DNA of 64,000 nucleotides, taken from positions 124,001-188,000 of the forward strand of contig VLTN01000016.1 of the NCBI GenBank assembly GCA_008330645.1, given 5' to 3'. The DNA comes from Cafeteria roenbergensis (Eukaryota > Sar > Bigyra > Bicosoecida > Cafeteriaceae). Below, piece by piece: positions 51,326 through 61,442 of this stretch. The notes beneath the pieces were generated by a model. It was given only the letters and a program-made list of their open reading frames with translations. It was not told the origin of the DNA and searched no databases. A program made the position numbers and the translations under genes. Positions within the stretch are counted from its first letter, which is position 1; the number at the start of each line of letters is the position of its first letter.

Positions 51326-54300
51326 CTACAAGTCCCGGAAGGAGCGCCCTGCGGCCGGCATGTCCGGGAGGACAAAGCCGTAGAGGGCGTGCCGGTGGCC
51401 GCAGTCCCCGAGCGGGCCTTCATCGAAGGCGCCGTTTGAGCTCCCAAACTGTGGAGCGCATACGCAACGTCCTAGATTGAGGTCGCAGGCGCCTCGGCGC
51501 GAGCACTCCACGCTCTCCTTGGAGCCTTCCACCACGGTTTGGAAGGAGATGTAGCCTCCCTTGAGGTTGCTGCTGAGAAGCTTGATGGGAGGTTGCCGCC
51601 CATGCTCCGACACGAAAGTCACGTCGACCGCGTGCGGCTCGCCATCCGACGTTACGCCGCAAAGCGATTGGAACGGCCAGCACTCGGCTGACTCCAGCTC
51701 GGAAGACGTTCCCTCCACGCCGTCGGCGCCGTGGAGGGGTAGGTAGTCGCGGCTGTCGGGCAGCCTGTGCGTGCACGTCGAGTTGAAAGGCACGATCGAC
51801 GTGTTCGTCTGGTTGAGATTGCTGTCGTAGAAGGTCGTCACGTTGCGGAACCAGCCCGTGTAGAGGCGCGTGGAGGTGGCCGGGTGGACGGAGACGTCGC
51901 GCATCGCGTTCATGCTCTCGAGGCTTGCCTCGATCCCTTTGGGTCCGGTCACCGATGTGTTGGACAGGATGAAGACGGACGGCGTGCCCTTGAAGTCCAT
52001 GATCACGAACCCGCTCGAGGCGTTGCAGGTGATGCGCTGGCGCGCGAAGCGAGGCGCCACCTGGGCCTCGCGGGTCAGATTGCGGGTGCCCGCGCCTGGG
52101 ACATTGAATGCTCGGCCGTCGCTCGAGACCTCAATGGGGCTGACGGGCAGCGTCGACGGGTACGGCACCAGCCGGTTGCCGTCCGCGTCCACAGCCACCT
52201 CCGTTCTCTCGGGGTCAGCCCCCGCAGGGCAAGTGGAGCGCTTGCAATCCGGGCCAAAGTAGTCTCCCCGGGAATCGTGGTAGGGTCCCGTGTAGGCAGC
52301 CCGCTCACAGGAGCAGCCAAAGTTCTTGTCCTTGTCCCACTCGTCGTACGGCAACACTTCGCCAACGTAAGACTCCTTGGTGATTGCGTCCCGGGAAGCA
52401 TTCGCGGCCTGGCCCATGCTGATGCAGCTCCCGTGGCCGGAACACCCTTCGGCGAAGAGTTCTGTGCCTCCCTGCCCCTTGACGAGGGACTGGCCAGAGC
52501 AAGTCGTGGACCCACAGTCCGAGCCTGTGAAGCCTTCGGCGCAGACGCACACACCAGAAGCGCCGTTGCACACGCCTTGGCCCCCGCAGGTGGCGAGCCT
52601 GTGACTGCTTGTGAGACCCTGCTCGCGGTGCGCCGAGTAGGTGACGCCGGACGCGGAGTCCGTGGCGCTCAGCACGGCGCTGTTCACAAAGCTGGTCGTG
52701 TTGCCCGTGTCCGGCACCGGCCTCGCCTCGTCGAACCAAGCCGCCGCAGTCGGGCATGTCCGGCTCTCGCAGGCGTACCCGGTGAAGCCCGATGTGCAGG
52801 CGCAAACAAACGTTGGGCCACGGCAGAGGCCCCGTCCGAGGCAGCTCGCGGGGCAGTCGTTGATGTGGGCCGTGCTGCGAGAGCAGTCCTTCCGTTGCCC
52901 GAAGCCGGCGTCCTGGTGAACGCCCACCCGGTCGGAATCCCCCCACCTGGAGTAGCAAGCACATTCACCCGTGACTCGGTTGCAGAATCCTCGTCCCGAG
53001 CACTCTTGGAGGACCCTAGAGCCGTCTCGCGACATGCCCCCGTGGGTCCCATTGCGGAAGTCGCCGTGGCGAACCAGGAAGCTCTCGTTTCCGGGCGACA
53101 GGTATGACCGAATGCTCATCGGAGCGGAGTTGCTCAGGGTGATGGGTGGCACGTTCCCCGGGTTTGCGAGAAACGTGATGGCGTGAGTGACGCCGTCCGC
53201 ATCGCACAGCGTCCCGGAGGCGTTGGAGAAGCCCGTGATGTTGACGAGGTCGACCTCCGGGATGGACTCGATCGCCGCCTTGAGGTCCAGCAGGCTGGAA
53301 TTGGGCGACAGGCGAGGGAGGATGCGACCGTACAAGCTCAGGGTGACGCTGCCAGCGCATGGCTGGTCACACACGCAGTCCAGGATCTGCACCTCGTTCA
53401 CTTCCGCAGTTTCGTCCGCGTCTTGCTCGAGAAAGGTGACCGGTCTGGCCGCTGTTCCCACGGCAATGTCCTCATTCGCGGCCCCGTTGAGCTCAGTCGT
53501 GTTCGCGTCCACCACGAGCTCCAGTTTCAAGTCCTCCTTGAGACCAATCCACGTCACCACCCACTCGTACGCGCCCGTCCACTCCCATGGTGCCGCAACA
53601 TCTGTCACGTAAATGCCTCGGGTCACGTTGATTCCCCCAAAAGTCGAGTCCAAGGCGTCGATGGCGATGGCCATGGCCTCTCGAGTCACGTTCCACGGCA
53701 GGGCCGGGGTCACAGCGCCGCCCAGCCGGAGCGCAAAGGTCCCATTGAGGAAATAGCCGTCCTGGATGGTCGTAACGTCGCACGTGGGATTCGAGATGTT
53801 GTTGTAGCCGCTCAAGGACGTGTTGTGAAGGCACTCGAGCTCGGCCGTGTCCCCGTAGTTGCGCGTGAAGGTGATGAGCCACAGCACCCCTGGGCCCCCA
53901 ATGTACCGCACCTCGGTGGACACCTGGTTGATGTTTGGCAGGCTCTCGATGAGCGTGTCCAGCTCGCTCGCACGGGCGCTGTACGGCACCGTGACGTTGA
54001 ACTTTCCGTCGAAGCACTTCGAGAAGCAGCCTCCCGCAGGCCTGGAGATGGTGTTGTCAAACACCACCGACACGGTGCCGTTCACTTCGTTCCCCTCCCG
54101 CTCAGTCCACGTCGTTACTTTGACGTCGTTGCCAGAAGCAATGTTCAAGTCCGTCACTTGCAGCTGCGGCACGTTCCCGCCAATGTCGTCCCCTACGAAG
54201 GTGATTCGCCACTCGAACCCTTCGTACGGAATCCCCCCCGAGTCCGTCCCGGTGACATCCACTCGCGAGACCTGAGCGAGAGAGAGGCGGCGTTGGACTC

Positions 54301-55637
54301 GCAAGGAGAGGCGGCCGCATTCGCATTCACCTCGGGGGACAGGGCCACAGAGCCACCACGCTGCAGCACGTGCCCCCGCCGTGGGGTGCGGCGCCGCGTG
54401 TGTGTGTGCGCCACGGGGGGCGAAACAGCATGCCTGTGCCAGCTCCACCCACGTCTGCCGCTCGCTCACCGTGACTTGGTCGATTACCGACGGGCTGATG
54501 TCCTGCATCTTCTCGCGCATGCTGTCGCCCACGCTCCCTGTGGCAGCGGCGTCCATGGCAATGTCAGTCGTCTTGGCCACAGCCTTGGATGCGCAGATCT
54601 TGCATGCTCCGCCCGCGTCCGTGGTGTCGAAAATGAGGGCGAACGTTCCGATGATCGGGAAGTCCCCGGTGGCTGGCTTCAGGTCCTGCACTCGGACCTG
54701 TGAGCACGGGCGGTCGTTCAAAGGGAGGGGAGGGGAGGGGAACCAAGCGAGTGGGCAACACCGCATTCGTGGGGCCATGGCGCAAGCGCACGTCGCGTGT
54801 TCACGCCATCAGCTGCCGCGCGCGGACCACGGCGGGTGCTCTGAGCCTCGCTCACCACTTGGACCTCGTCGATGTCGTAGTCCGCGGTGAGCAGGATGGA
54901 CTGCACCTCGTCGCGGTGGTCTGCAAAAGTCCGCACGGACTGGATTTCCTTGGTGCCTTGGGTCATGGGATCGTCACCAAAGGGGCAAAGCCTCATAGTG
55001 CAGTCCGGGCCCGTCCATCCCTCATGACATGCGCACCCGAAGTTCATGTCCGCATCCCACGAGCTGTAGCGAGCCTTGTACTTGTACTGCATTCCGTCAT
55101 AGCGTTCGGCCCGCTCGCGAATCGACACGCACTCGCCGTGTCCAGAGCAGTCAGCCACGCAAACGGAACGCTGGCATGCGTCGCCCGTGTACCCGGGCTG
55201 GCACACGCAGACCCCTGTCGACCCGTCGCAGTAGCCAGCGTTCGAGCACTCGGCCAGCTGATGAGCCGAGCCATCCGGCTGAGGGTAGTCGAACCACGCG
55301 GGGCCCTGCGGGCAACTTCCTGCGGCGCACGCCTCTCGAAGCACAGACGAGCAGGGTAAGACAGGGACAGTGGGGAGGCTGTCGAGCGCTCTTTGCGGGC
55401 AAAACAGCGTCGCTTGCCGCGCTGGCCCCAGCCGGAACCACCCGTCACGCCCTCACGTCTGCTGCAGTCCGGAGCTGCGGACCAAGGGTCGCTGCACTCG
55501 CACACGTTTTCACTGCCCAGCGTGCAGCGCCCCCTCGGGGCATGGCAGTGGTACGGGCAAGTTGCCTCGGCCGGGAAGCTCAGCACAGTCGCGAGGGCGA
55601 CTGCCGCCCAGGCTCGAGCTGCAGCAGCCCCTCCCAT
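51326..55637 (-). CDS. Secreted EGF-repeat, beta-sandwich glycoprotein, mastigoneme-like
   Basis: Exons 55457-55637, 54856-55319, 54470-54697 and 51326-54271 give 1,272 aa, all junctions in frame. A signal peptide (AAAARAWAAVALATVLSFPA, cleavage near residue 25) precedes cysteine-rich EGF modules: CHAPRGRC, CSNAGYCDGSTGVCVC, CSGHGECVS, CACHEGWTGPDC, and the hallmark MRLCPFGDDPMT. Residues about 220-700 hold beta-sandwich repeats with the pattern G.F.L.F...T..I and W.ITF (GFEWRITFVGDDIGGNVP; VLWLITFTRNYGDTAELE). More EGF modules (CSGRGFCNR, CGGQGVCNGASGVCVC, CSGHGSCIS) follow, and one at the C-terminus (CSRRGACDLNLGRCVC). Numerous N-x-S/T sites. No membrane anchor. EGF-plus-CP.GDDP architecture is familiar to me from stramenopile flagellar-hair and surface proteins; a role on the flagellum is inference. 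Converges with CFAP69. Confidence 0.75.
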
Positions 55638-55909
55638 TCCGGGGACCCTGGCGGTGCCGCTCCGCAGGGGGGGTGGGCAGTCTTGCACGGGCTCGCGCGC
55701 GCCCTGTGGTGCCGGCAAGAGACGCGGCATCGCTGCATCATTAAACGCCGGCGCGGCAGAGCTCCGCCGCCCGTTGCATGCGGTCGCGCTGCTCGCTCCC
55801 AGAGCGCCGAAGAAGCTGCCACTGCGCAGCAGGGGCAGCCAGGAGGGGGTGGGGGGCTGTACCGCGCTGTGGCAGGAGAAAGGGGGTGGACGGCAGCCTT
55901 GCCGACACG

Positions 55910-57067
55910 ATGGACGACCCTCGCGTGTTCCGGCACACGGCAGCCCTCCTCTCCACACCGCGGCGACGAGATCTCATCTTCAGCGGCAGGTTCGGGTGGC
56001 TTGGCGAGGAGAGCATGGAGCTTTCCGTGACTGGCAAGTCGCGAAGCAGCGAGCCAGATCCCCCAACAGGGCCGCAAGCGCAGCCGGCTCGGGCAGCAAC
56101 CGACGGAGACGGCCTCCGCCCGCTGGGAGGCCTTCCCAGTCCCCGGACGCGTGCTACGCATCCGCTGGGAAGTGTCCCGTTCGGTGGGCTTCCTGGTGGG
56201 GGGGGTCTTGTCGGGAATGCGCGCGAGCAGGGTGCTACCCTGAATGCCCAGCGGCGCCGGCTTCACGCCTTGAACGCGGCGGTGGCGAAGCAGCGCCGCA
56301 TTGTCGAGGCTGAGGCCGCGCGTCTGGAGGCCAGCCTGAACAGCATGCTGGCACCCTACTGGCGCCGGGGCGATACCGAGGCGGAGGAGTACGTCCTCAA
56401 ACTGGACGAGGTCGACGACCCTTCGAGCAGCTCAGCATCCAACGCCAGAGTTTCCGGGGAGAGCACGTTGCGGCGCGATGGGGCGCCACCTTGCCAGTCG
56501 CTGAGGCCGCTATCGCCAGCGTCGGCCCGCGTCCTGAGGCCGCCGAGCCCGCCCTCCGCTCTGCAACGAACTCTCGTCCCCGTTCGCCCGGCCGTGGACC
56601 CCGAGACGCTCGCGCGCGCGCAGACGGAGGAAGTTGCGCGTCGCCGCAGGCTGCTGCGGTTGGGGGCGGCTGTTCTTGATGAGGCGGCGGCAATGCGCCA
56701 CGGGGAAGCCGGCGCTGGCCGCCGACCCCGCCTGCAGCCAGAGGCTGGCAACGGCCTCCAGGCGCTGGCAGAACTGCGCCGGGCCAGGACGGCGCTCTCT
56801 GGGCCGACGACTGGGAGCCTCCGTTCGGCCCAGACGGCGCTGCGCGCTGTTGTTGCTCGAGCCAGGACGCTCTTGCTCGATCACGCAGCAGGGCTGGCCC
56901 TCGAAGACGCGGAGCACCTTGCAGCGGCAAGTTGTGCTGGCGAACCAGGTCTAACCCCTCACGAGCAGCTCGCTGCCGGGGTCGCCAACGCGCTGGCAAG
57001 CGAGTGGGCAAAACTTGTGGACGCAGCAGCCCTGCAAGAGCGAGCTGCAGCCACCGCGATTCGTTGA
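55910..57067 (+). CDS. Coiled-coil protein of unknown function
   Basis: Single frame, 385 aa from the ATG at 55910 (MDDPRVFRHTAALLSTPRRR); upstream in-frame ATG at 55778 adds a Cys/Arg-rich leader that overlaps the divergent promoter and is not favoured. It has a structured N-terminus (RRRDLIFSGRFGWLGEE), a Gly/Pro linker, then a helix (LNAQRRRLHALNAAVAKQRR IVEAEAARLE region, about 120-150), another linker, and helical segments ETLARAQTEEVARRRRLLRL and the last 110 residues. No known domain, membrane segment or targeting signal. It lies head to head with the mastigoneme-like gene across 272 bp, which suggests co-expression but proves nothing. I do not recognise a family. Confidence 0.5.
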   Translation: MDDPRVFRHTAALLSTPRRRDLIFSGRFGWLGEESMELSVTGKSRSSEPDPPTGPQAQPARAATDGDGLRPLGGLPSPRTRATHPLGSVPFGGLPGGGGLVGNAREQGATLNAQRRRLHALNAAVAKQRRIVEAEAARLEASLNSMLAPYWRRGDTEAEEYVLKLDEVDDPSSSSASNARVSGESTLRRDGAPPCQSLRPLSPASARVLRPPSPPSALQRTLVPVRPAVDPETLARAQTEEVARRRRLLRLGAAVLDEAAAMRHGEAGAGRRPRLQPEAGNGLQALAELRRARTALSGPTTGSLRSAQTALRAVVARARTLLLDHAAGLALEDAEHLAAASCAGEPGLTPHEQLAAGVANALASEWAKLVDAAALQERAAATAIR

Positions 57068-57210
57068 CGCCGGGGCACAGGTCGTCGTTTTGCGTGCAAT
57101 TCGCTGGCCTCGGCTCCGGAGCAGCATGGTGGGCACAATCCGCTCTGGGCGGGGGAGTCCGTGACCGCAAGCGTCCCGCATCGTTGCAGTAAAAATCACA
57201 GCAAAAAAGT

Positions 57211-57284
57211 CACCTGACGCAGGACTCGAACCTGCAACCTCCCGATCCGTAGTCGGACGCGCTATCCAATTGCGCCAGCCAGAC
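57211..57284 (-). tRNA. tRNA-Arg (anticodon ACG), copy 2
   Basis: Same 74-nt sequence as copy 1 except one base in the 3' acceptor strand (GTCAGGT instead of GTCAGAT), which turns a T:A pair at position 2 into a wobble. A and B boxes are intact. A T6 terminator on its strand lies at 57203-57208. Upstream flank is AT-rich. Confidence 0.95.
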
Positions 57285-58064
57285 AGATGGGTTAAGATGG
57301 ATACTTTGCATATTGATAAAACAGATACATGTGACAAGCGGCTTGGGGAGGTTTGCTGTGGAGCCACCGGTCTGTCCCTCGTTGCGGAAGAGCCAATGCG
57401 GCCTTCGTTCGCGCTCGCATTGCGGCGATACGGACCGGGCGCTTGGTCGTGACTCTCGCGTGACACACCCATGTCACACGACTCGTCATGTTTGCGAGGG
57501 CGAAGTCCGGGGAGGAGGGGCGCGACAATTTCCTGGGCCGCTCTCCCTCTTTCGCAGCCCGACATGGGAGTGGTTCCCGCTGCTGTGTCCGGAACGCTGG
57601 AAAAGCGACGGATCAACCGATTTCGCTGCATGCATCCCGTGTACCTATACTTGGCCGTGCTACACACCTATTCGGGGCAGCAATGGCGCGTTTCGGGTGT
57701 GATTGATGCGCGAGTTCGATGTGTGTTGACAAAGCGTGCCTGAACAATAGCAGGTGTCGCGATATCTTGTCCGTACACTTGGCCCCCAGCAGGGCGCACC
57801 AGCTCTCTGTGTCTGTCAGCTGAGCCGCCGACCGCGGCTAGGAGACGCTCCGAGCACACTATTTTGCGTTCGATGCCATCGACCTGTTCCACATGTAGCA
57901 GCAGGCGATTGCGTCCCAGTGCGGACCTAGAGTATTTTTGTTCGGGCCACCCCAGGGACCACGGAAGGAACCGCCCCGCTCCTCGCTGTCACGATGCAGG
58001 AGTCTGACACTTCCTGCTTCTGGCTGCTCGAAAGCAAACCATCGGCTCAAAGTTCGCACTGCAT
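57285..58064. other. Low-GC island between head-to-head tRNA-Arg genes
   Basis: About 780 bp whose GC is visibly lower than the rest of the window (for example 57295-57330 is mostly A/T). No open frame with recognisable features, no terminal repeats and no target duplication seen. It may be degenerate inserted DNA or simply RNA polymerase III promoter surroundings. No family can be named. Confidence 0.5.
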
Positions 58065-58378
58065 TCACATAGCGTCGAAGCGGCTCAGTTTCGCGGCGAC
58101 CAGCAGCGCGCTGAATCCATTCTGCGCAGCTCATCGCTCCCCCGCATACAGTGACGCATAGACCAACCGGAGGTCACCACGAACGGGGCTCGCCATCCCG
58201 AGCCGCAGGCCGAGCCGCAGGCGGGGGCAAGCAAGGCAGTGGACACTCTCACCACCGGGTTTTGCCATGCCACGCTTGCCCCGCCGTCCAGCAGCCGTCT
58301 CAGCTCCCCGACGTCGCCGGCCTCGACAGTGGCAGCAAGGGCACGGCCGCGCCGGCAGCCCGGTGGGGCGGAGGCCAT
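58065..58378 (-). CDS. Short ankyrin-repeat protein or truncated remnant
   Basis: Two proposed exons, 58253-58378 and 58065-58121 (gtgaga..tgcgcag, phase 0), give 60 aa ending at a TGA. The join makes one good ankyrin repeat: ALAATVEAGDVGELRRLLDG, then GASVAWQNPVNGFSALLVAA and KLSRFDAM, matching the pattern A...GD...LR.LLD.GA.V.W.NP.NG.T.L..AA. Ankyrin proteins normally have several repeats; here the frame stops after the second helix pair, at the border of the low-GC island. I found no further repeat on the downstream side. It could be a broken gene end, or an additional intron could lead to exons I cannot recognise. A longer N-terminus from 58417 is possible. Confidence 0.4.
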
Positions 58379-58463
58379 CGCTGGCGGCCCGAGTGCCAGG
58401 CTTGAACGTGTTGTCAATTGTGGATGTACGTGTATGCACTTTTCGCCCGGATTCCTCGTATCT

Positions 58464-58537
58464 GTCTGGCTGGCGCAATTGGATAGCGCGTCCGACTACG
58501 GATCGGGAGGTTGCAGGTTCGAGTCCTGCGTCAGATG
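58464..58537 (+). tRNA. tRNA-Arg (anticodon ACG), copy 3
   Basis: Identical in all 74 positions to copy 1. A and B boxes intact. T6 terminator at 58540-58545. Sixteen bases after the terminator (58546-58561, gctgttgctctggtcg) also match copy 1's downstream flank (39624-39639 on the other strand), so the copied unit extends beyond the gene. Confidence 0.97.
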
Positions 58538-59097
58538 ACTTTTTTGCTGTTGCTCTGGTCGATGCTTCGTTCGCTTCTTGTGTTGTGGGATAGCGGAGCT
58601 TGCCGCGCCTCCAGTTCCCAATACCCCATGGCCAACGACGTGTTTTCAAGTGAAAGAGGAGTTGCGAATCGGCTCCCTTGGAGCTTGGCTTGCGGCGGGA
58701 GGACTTCCAAGCCATCCCGATCCACAATTTGACAGCGACTGCAGCCACTCCTACCGTGCCACCGACACGGCCATCCCTGACGAGGTGCGCACGGCCCGGG
58801 GTGGTCGCGCCTCTTGATCTGCATCAGCTCCAAGTGACTCGCCGTTGGCGAGAAGCTGAGCAGCTCGCACCGCTCGAATGACGGCATCGCTCACGCAGCA
58901 GCGTGGTTAGACTGCATGGCAGCACCGACGCACAAGCGACAGATACACGGGCGCGCGCGGGGGGAGGGGGGGGCGCGCCGTTTGAGGGCTGGCGCCGCCG
59001 AGTGGCCGCGGCGTTGTGCGCTGTTCCCGACATTCCACCGCTCTGCTCGCAGCGGACTGGCTTGTCGCAGGCTGCAGGCGCAGGGCACACAGGCAGC
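58538..59097. other. Intergenic region tRNA-Arg / Rab gene
   Basis: 560 bp. GC rises back to the window level by about 58900. Presumed Rab promoter at the right end. No gene seen. Confidence 0.45.
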
Positions 59098-60203
59098 ATG
59101 GCTCGTGCCGGCAGCGATGCCTTCGACCACATGATCAAGTTGCTGCTCGTTGGGGAGGCTGGCGTGGGCAAATCGTCCATCCTGTTGCGTTTCACTGAGG
59201 ACGCCTTCGACGACGGCCAAGCCGCAACGTGCGAGTCGTGCAGGACAGGCCTGATGGGCACCGTGGCCTAAGGCGGGAGGGAAGGGTCGCCAGTGCGCTA
59301 CCCCGCGTTGGGCGTGCACCGCTGGCTGGGCTACCCCCTCTCAGGGTTGCGGCTGAGCCTCTGGCAGCGAGTGGGAACGCGATTGCTTCACACTCCCACC
59401 CGCGGCCTATCGCGTTCGACGGCATGCGCATCGGCTGTTCGCAGAATTGGAGTGGACTTCAAGGTGAAGACCGTGACGGTCGGGCGCAAGCGGGTCAAGG
59501 GTGAGGCCTGCCTTAGGCTCGGTGCTTGGCTGCTCGCCGGGCGCCGCTCCACGACTGCGAAGCCAGTGGCTGCCACGGCACGGGCATCAGGCGCTGCACA
59601 GCCACTGCCAGACATTCCAGCCCGCGGCAAGTTGGGGGGGCACTTGCACCGCGCGGAGCGGCATGTCGCCACCCGCCTGCCTTCGCGCGCGCAACGCTCC
59701 CCTGTGCAGTGACCATCTGGGACACGGCTGGCCAGGAGAGGTTCCGGACGCTGACCTCAAGCTTCTACCGGGGCGCGCACGGAGTGCTGCTCGTGTACGA
59801 CGTCACGCAGCCGGAGACGTTCGAGAAGCTGGAGCACTGGCTGGGCGAGATCGACGGCTTCAGCGCCGACGGCGGCGCTCACGTGGCCAAGTTGCTGATC
59901 GGCAACAAGTCCGACCTGGACGAGCGCCGGGCTGTCGCCTTTGCCGACGGCGAGGCCTGGGCGCGGACGCAGGGCATGCTCTTTCTGGAGACCAGCGCCA
60001 AGACCAACACCAGCATTAGCCAGGCTTTTGAGGAGGTGATCGAGCGAATCCTCGAGACCCCAGGGCTCGTCACGGCTTCGCTGCCCGCGGCATCTGCGGC
60101 GGAGGCCCCTGGCACGGCGTCGGCTCCGTCGAGCGGCGACGTCGACATTGACGGAGGTGGCGACGGGGATGCAGGACCGAGCGGTGCAGCAGGCTGCTGC
60201 TAG
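59098..60203 (+). CDS. Rab-family small GTPase, Rab18/RabC type
   Basis: Exons 59098-59228, 59445-59500 and 59710-60203 give 226 aa (donors gtgcga and gtgagg; acceptors gcag; phases 2 and 1). All GTPase motifs are there: P-loop GEAGVGKSS, effector region [36 protein letters not shown] and ETSAK. The effector stretch and [29 protein letters not shown] (split here for length: [25 protein letters not shown]) resemble Rab18. The tail ends in Cys-Cys for double geranylgeranylation. Rab18 acts at the ER and lipid droplets. The 55 residues before the CC are low-complexity Ala/Gly/Asp. An in-frame TAA soon after exon 1 shows that the intron must be removed. The subfamily call is moderate; Rab identity is certain. 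Confidence 0.92.
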
Positions 60204-60525
60204 TTCGTGCTCGAGCCTACATTGCAAGGGGCGTGTGCATGTGTGGCGCCGCCGCCCGCCGCCTGCAGGCGGACGAGGCGCTGCATCGGGATTATGTCGA
60301 CTCGTCGCCCTCGTCTCGAACTCTTCCCACACGCTGCTCTCTCACAAGCCACCTGCCTGAACTTCGTCAGAGGCTTTGGCTGCAGCCTCGAGGCGGCCCG
60401 TGCGCTGCGTCTCTGACCTCTCCGAGGGCCAGGCTGCCGGCAGAGCAACCATGCCCGCAGCAGCAGCCGCTGACTGGCATCACACGCTCGCCCAGGCTCG
60501 CGCCCCTTGCACAAGCGCACCGATC
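60204..60525. other. Intergenic region Rab / bL33m
   Basis: 322 bp between tandem genes. No recognisable gene or motif. Confidence 0.45.
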
Positions 60526-61196
60526 ATGGCAAAGGTGGGTGCTGTGGTCGCCGCCCCCCACGCGCTTTGGTCAGGCAAGAGCGCGTATCGCTGCCCGGCA
60601 GCGTTTGCTGCAAGCCCGCCAGTCTTCCCCGCTGGCTGTGCCGCCACTTGCGCGCTCCCCCTCCCGCCCCTCCCCCCCCCCTCTTGCACCCTCGGCCTTC
60701 AGGGCAAGGTAAAGGCAACCATGATCAAGCTTGTGTCTACTGCCGGGACCGGGTGAGTCCGCGCGCCGTGTCCGACTGGAGCAGCGCCTGGCGCCGCCAG
60801 CGGACGGTGCGACTCTCGGGCTGCTTCAGCACCGCTCCCTGCTCTGGTCACGCCTCGCCAGTTCAGTTGCCCCCCCCCCTCCCCCCCTTTCTCCGCCGTC
60901 GCTGCTTGCAGCTTTTTCTACACGGCCCGGAAGAACCCGTCGTCCATCCAGCACAAGCTTGGGTTCCGCAAGGTAAGGCAAGCTCTCCCTCTTCCCGCGC
61001 TCGTGGACTCGTTCAGCGCCCCAGCTCTCGTGTGCTCGGCGTCGGCCGTGGGAGGAACCGGTCCAGTAGCATCGCTCAATCCCCGCCCGTGCCCCGACGC
61101 TTTCCGTGCCTGTCCGCGAGACGTGCGCAGTACGACCCCATTGTGAGGCAGCATGTCCTGTTCACCGAGGTGCGAATCAGTCGCGCAAAGAAGTGA
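60526..61196 (+). CDS. MRPL33: Mitochondrial ribosomal protein bL33m
   Basis: Four exons, 60526-60534, 60703-60752, 60912-60972 and 61131-61196, give 61 aa, the usual length for bL33. The first exon is only nine bases (Met-Ala-Lys). Donors are gtgggt, gtgagt, gtaagg; acceptors are ttcag, tgcag and gcgcag; C-rich pyrimidine tracts precede the second and third exons. The protein reads MAKGKVKATMIKLVSTAGTG, then FFYTARKNPSSIQHKLGFRK, then YDPIVRQHVLFTEVRISR, and ends AKK. This matches the bacterial-type L33 signature FYxTxKNP....KL..RKYDP..R.HV.F.E.K. It lacks the CxxC zinc ligands, as in many mitochondrial versions. No long presequence is present, also common for MRPL33. It converges with EMC10. 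Confidence 0.93.
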
Positions 61197-61442
61197 CCGG
61201 TTGAGGTGATTGTGTGTGGAGCCCGTTCCCGTGCAGCCGAGGTGCGCACGGGGTGGGAGCGTGTCTTCTTGTGCGTCGGTGCGGGCGCTGGGTGTGCATG
61301 GGCGTCGATCGCGGCTGAGCGCCCAGTCCAACCCGTCTCCCTGCCGTTGGCGGCCCATGCGTGTCATTGCTGCTTGTCGGTAGGATATGCGCGTCATGCC
61401 ACACGCTGGAGCACACGCGACCCGGAGAGGGCGCCGCCGCGA

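Noticed and set aside
53183-54703. 506-aa plus-strand frame
   Set aside because: Shadow of the mastigoneme-like gene, which has EGF and GDDP motifs on the other strand.
57285-58064. Remnant of a specific mobile element
   Set aside because: Low GC and tRNA borders are suggestive, but no terminal repeats, no coding similarity and no target duplication were seen, so no family is named.
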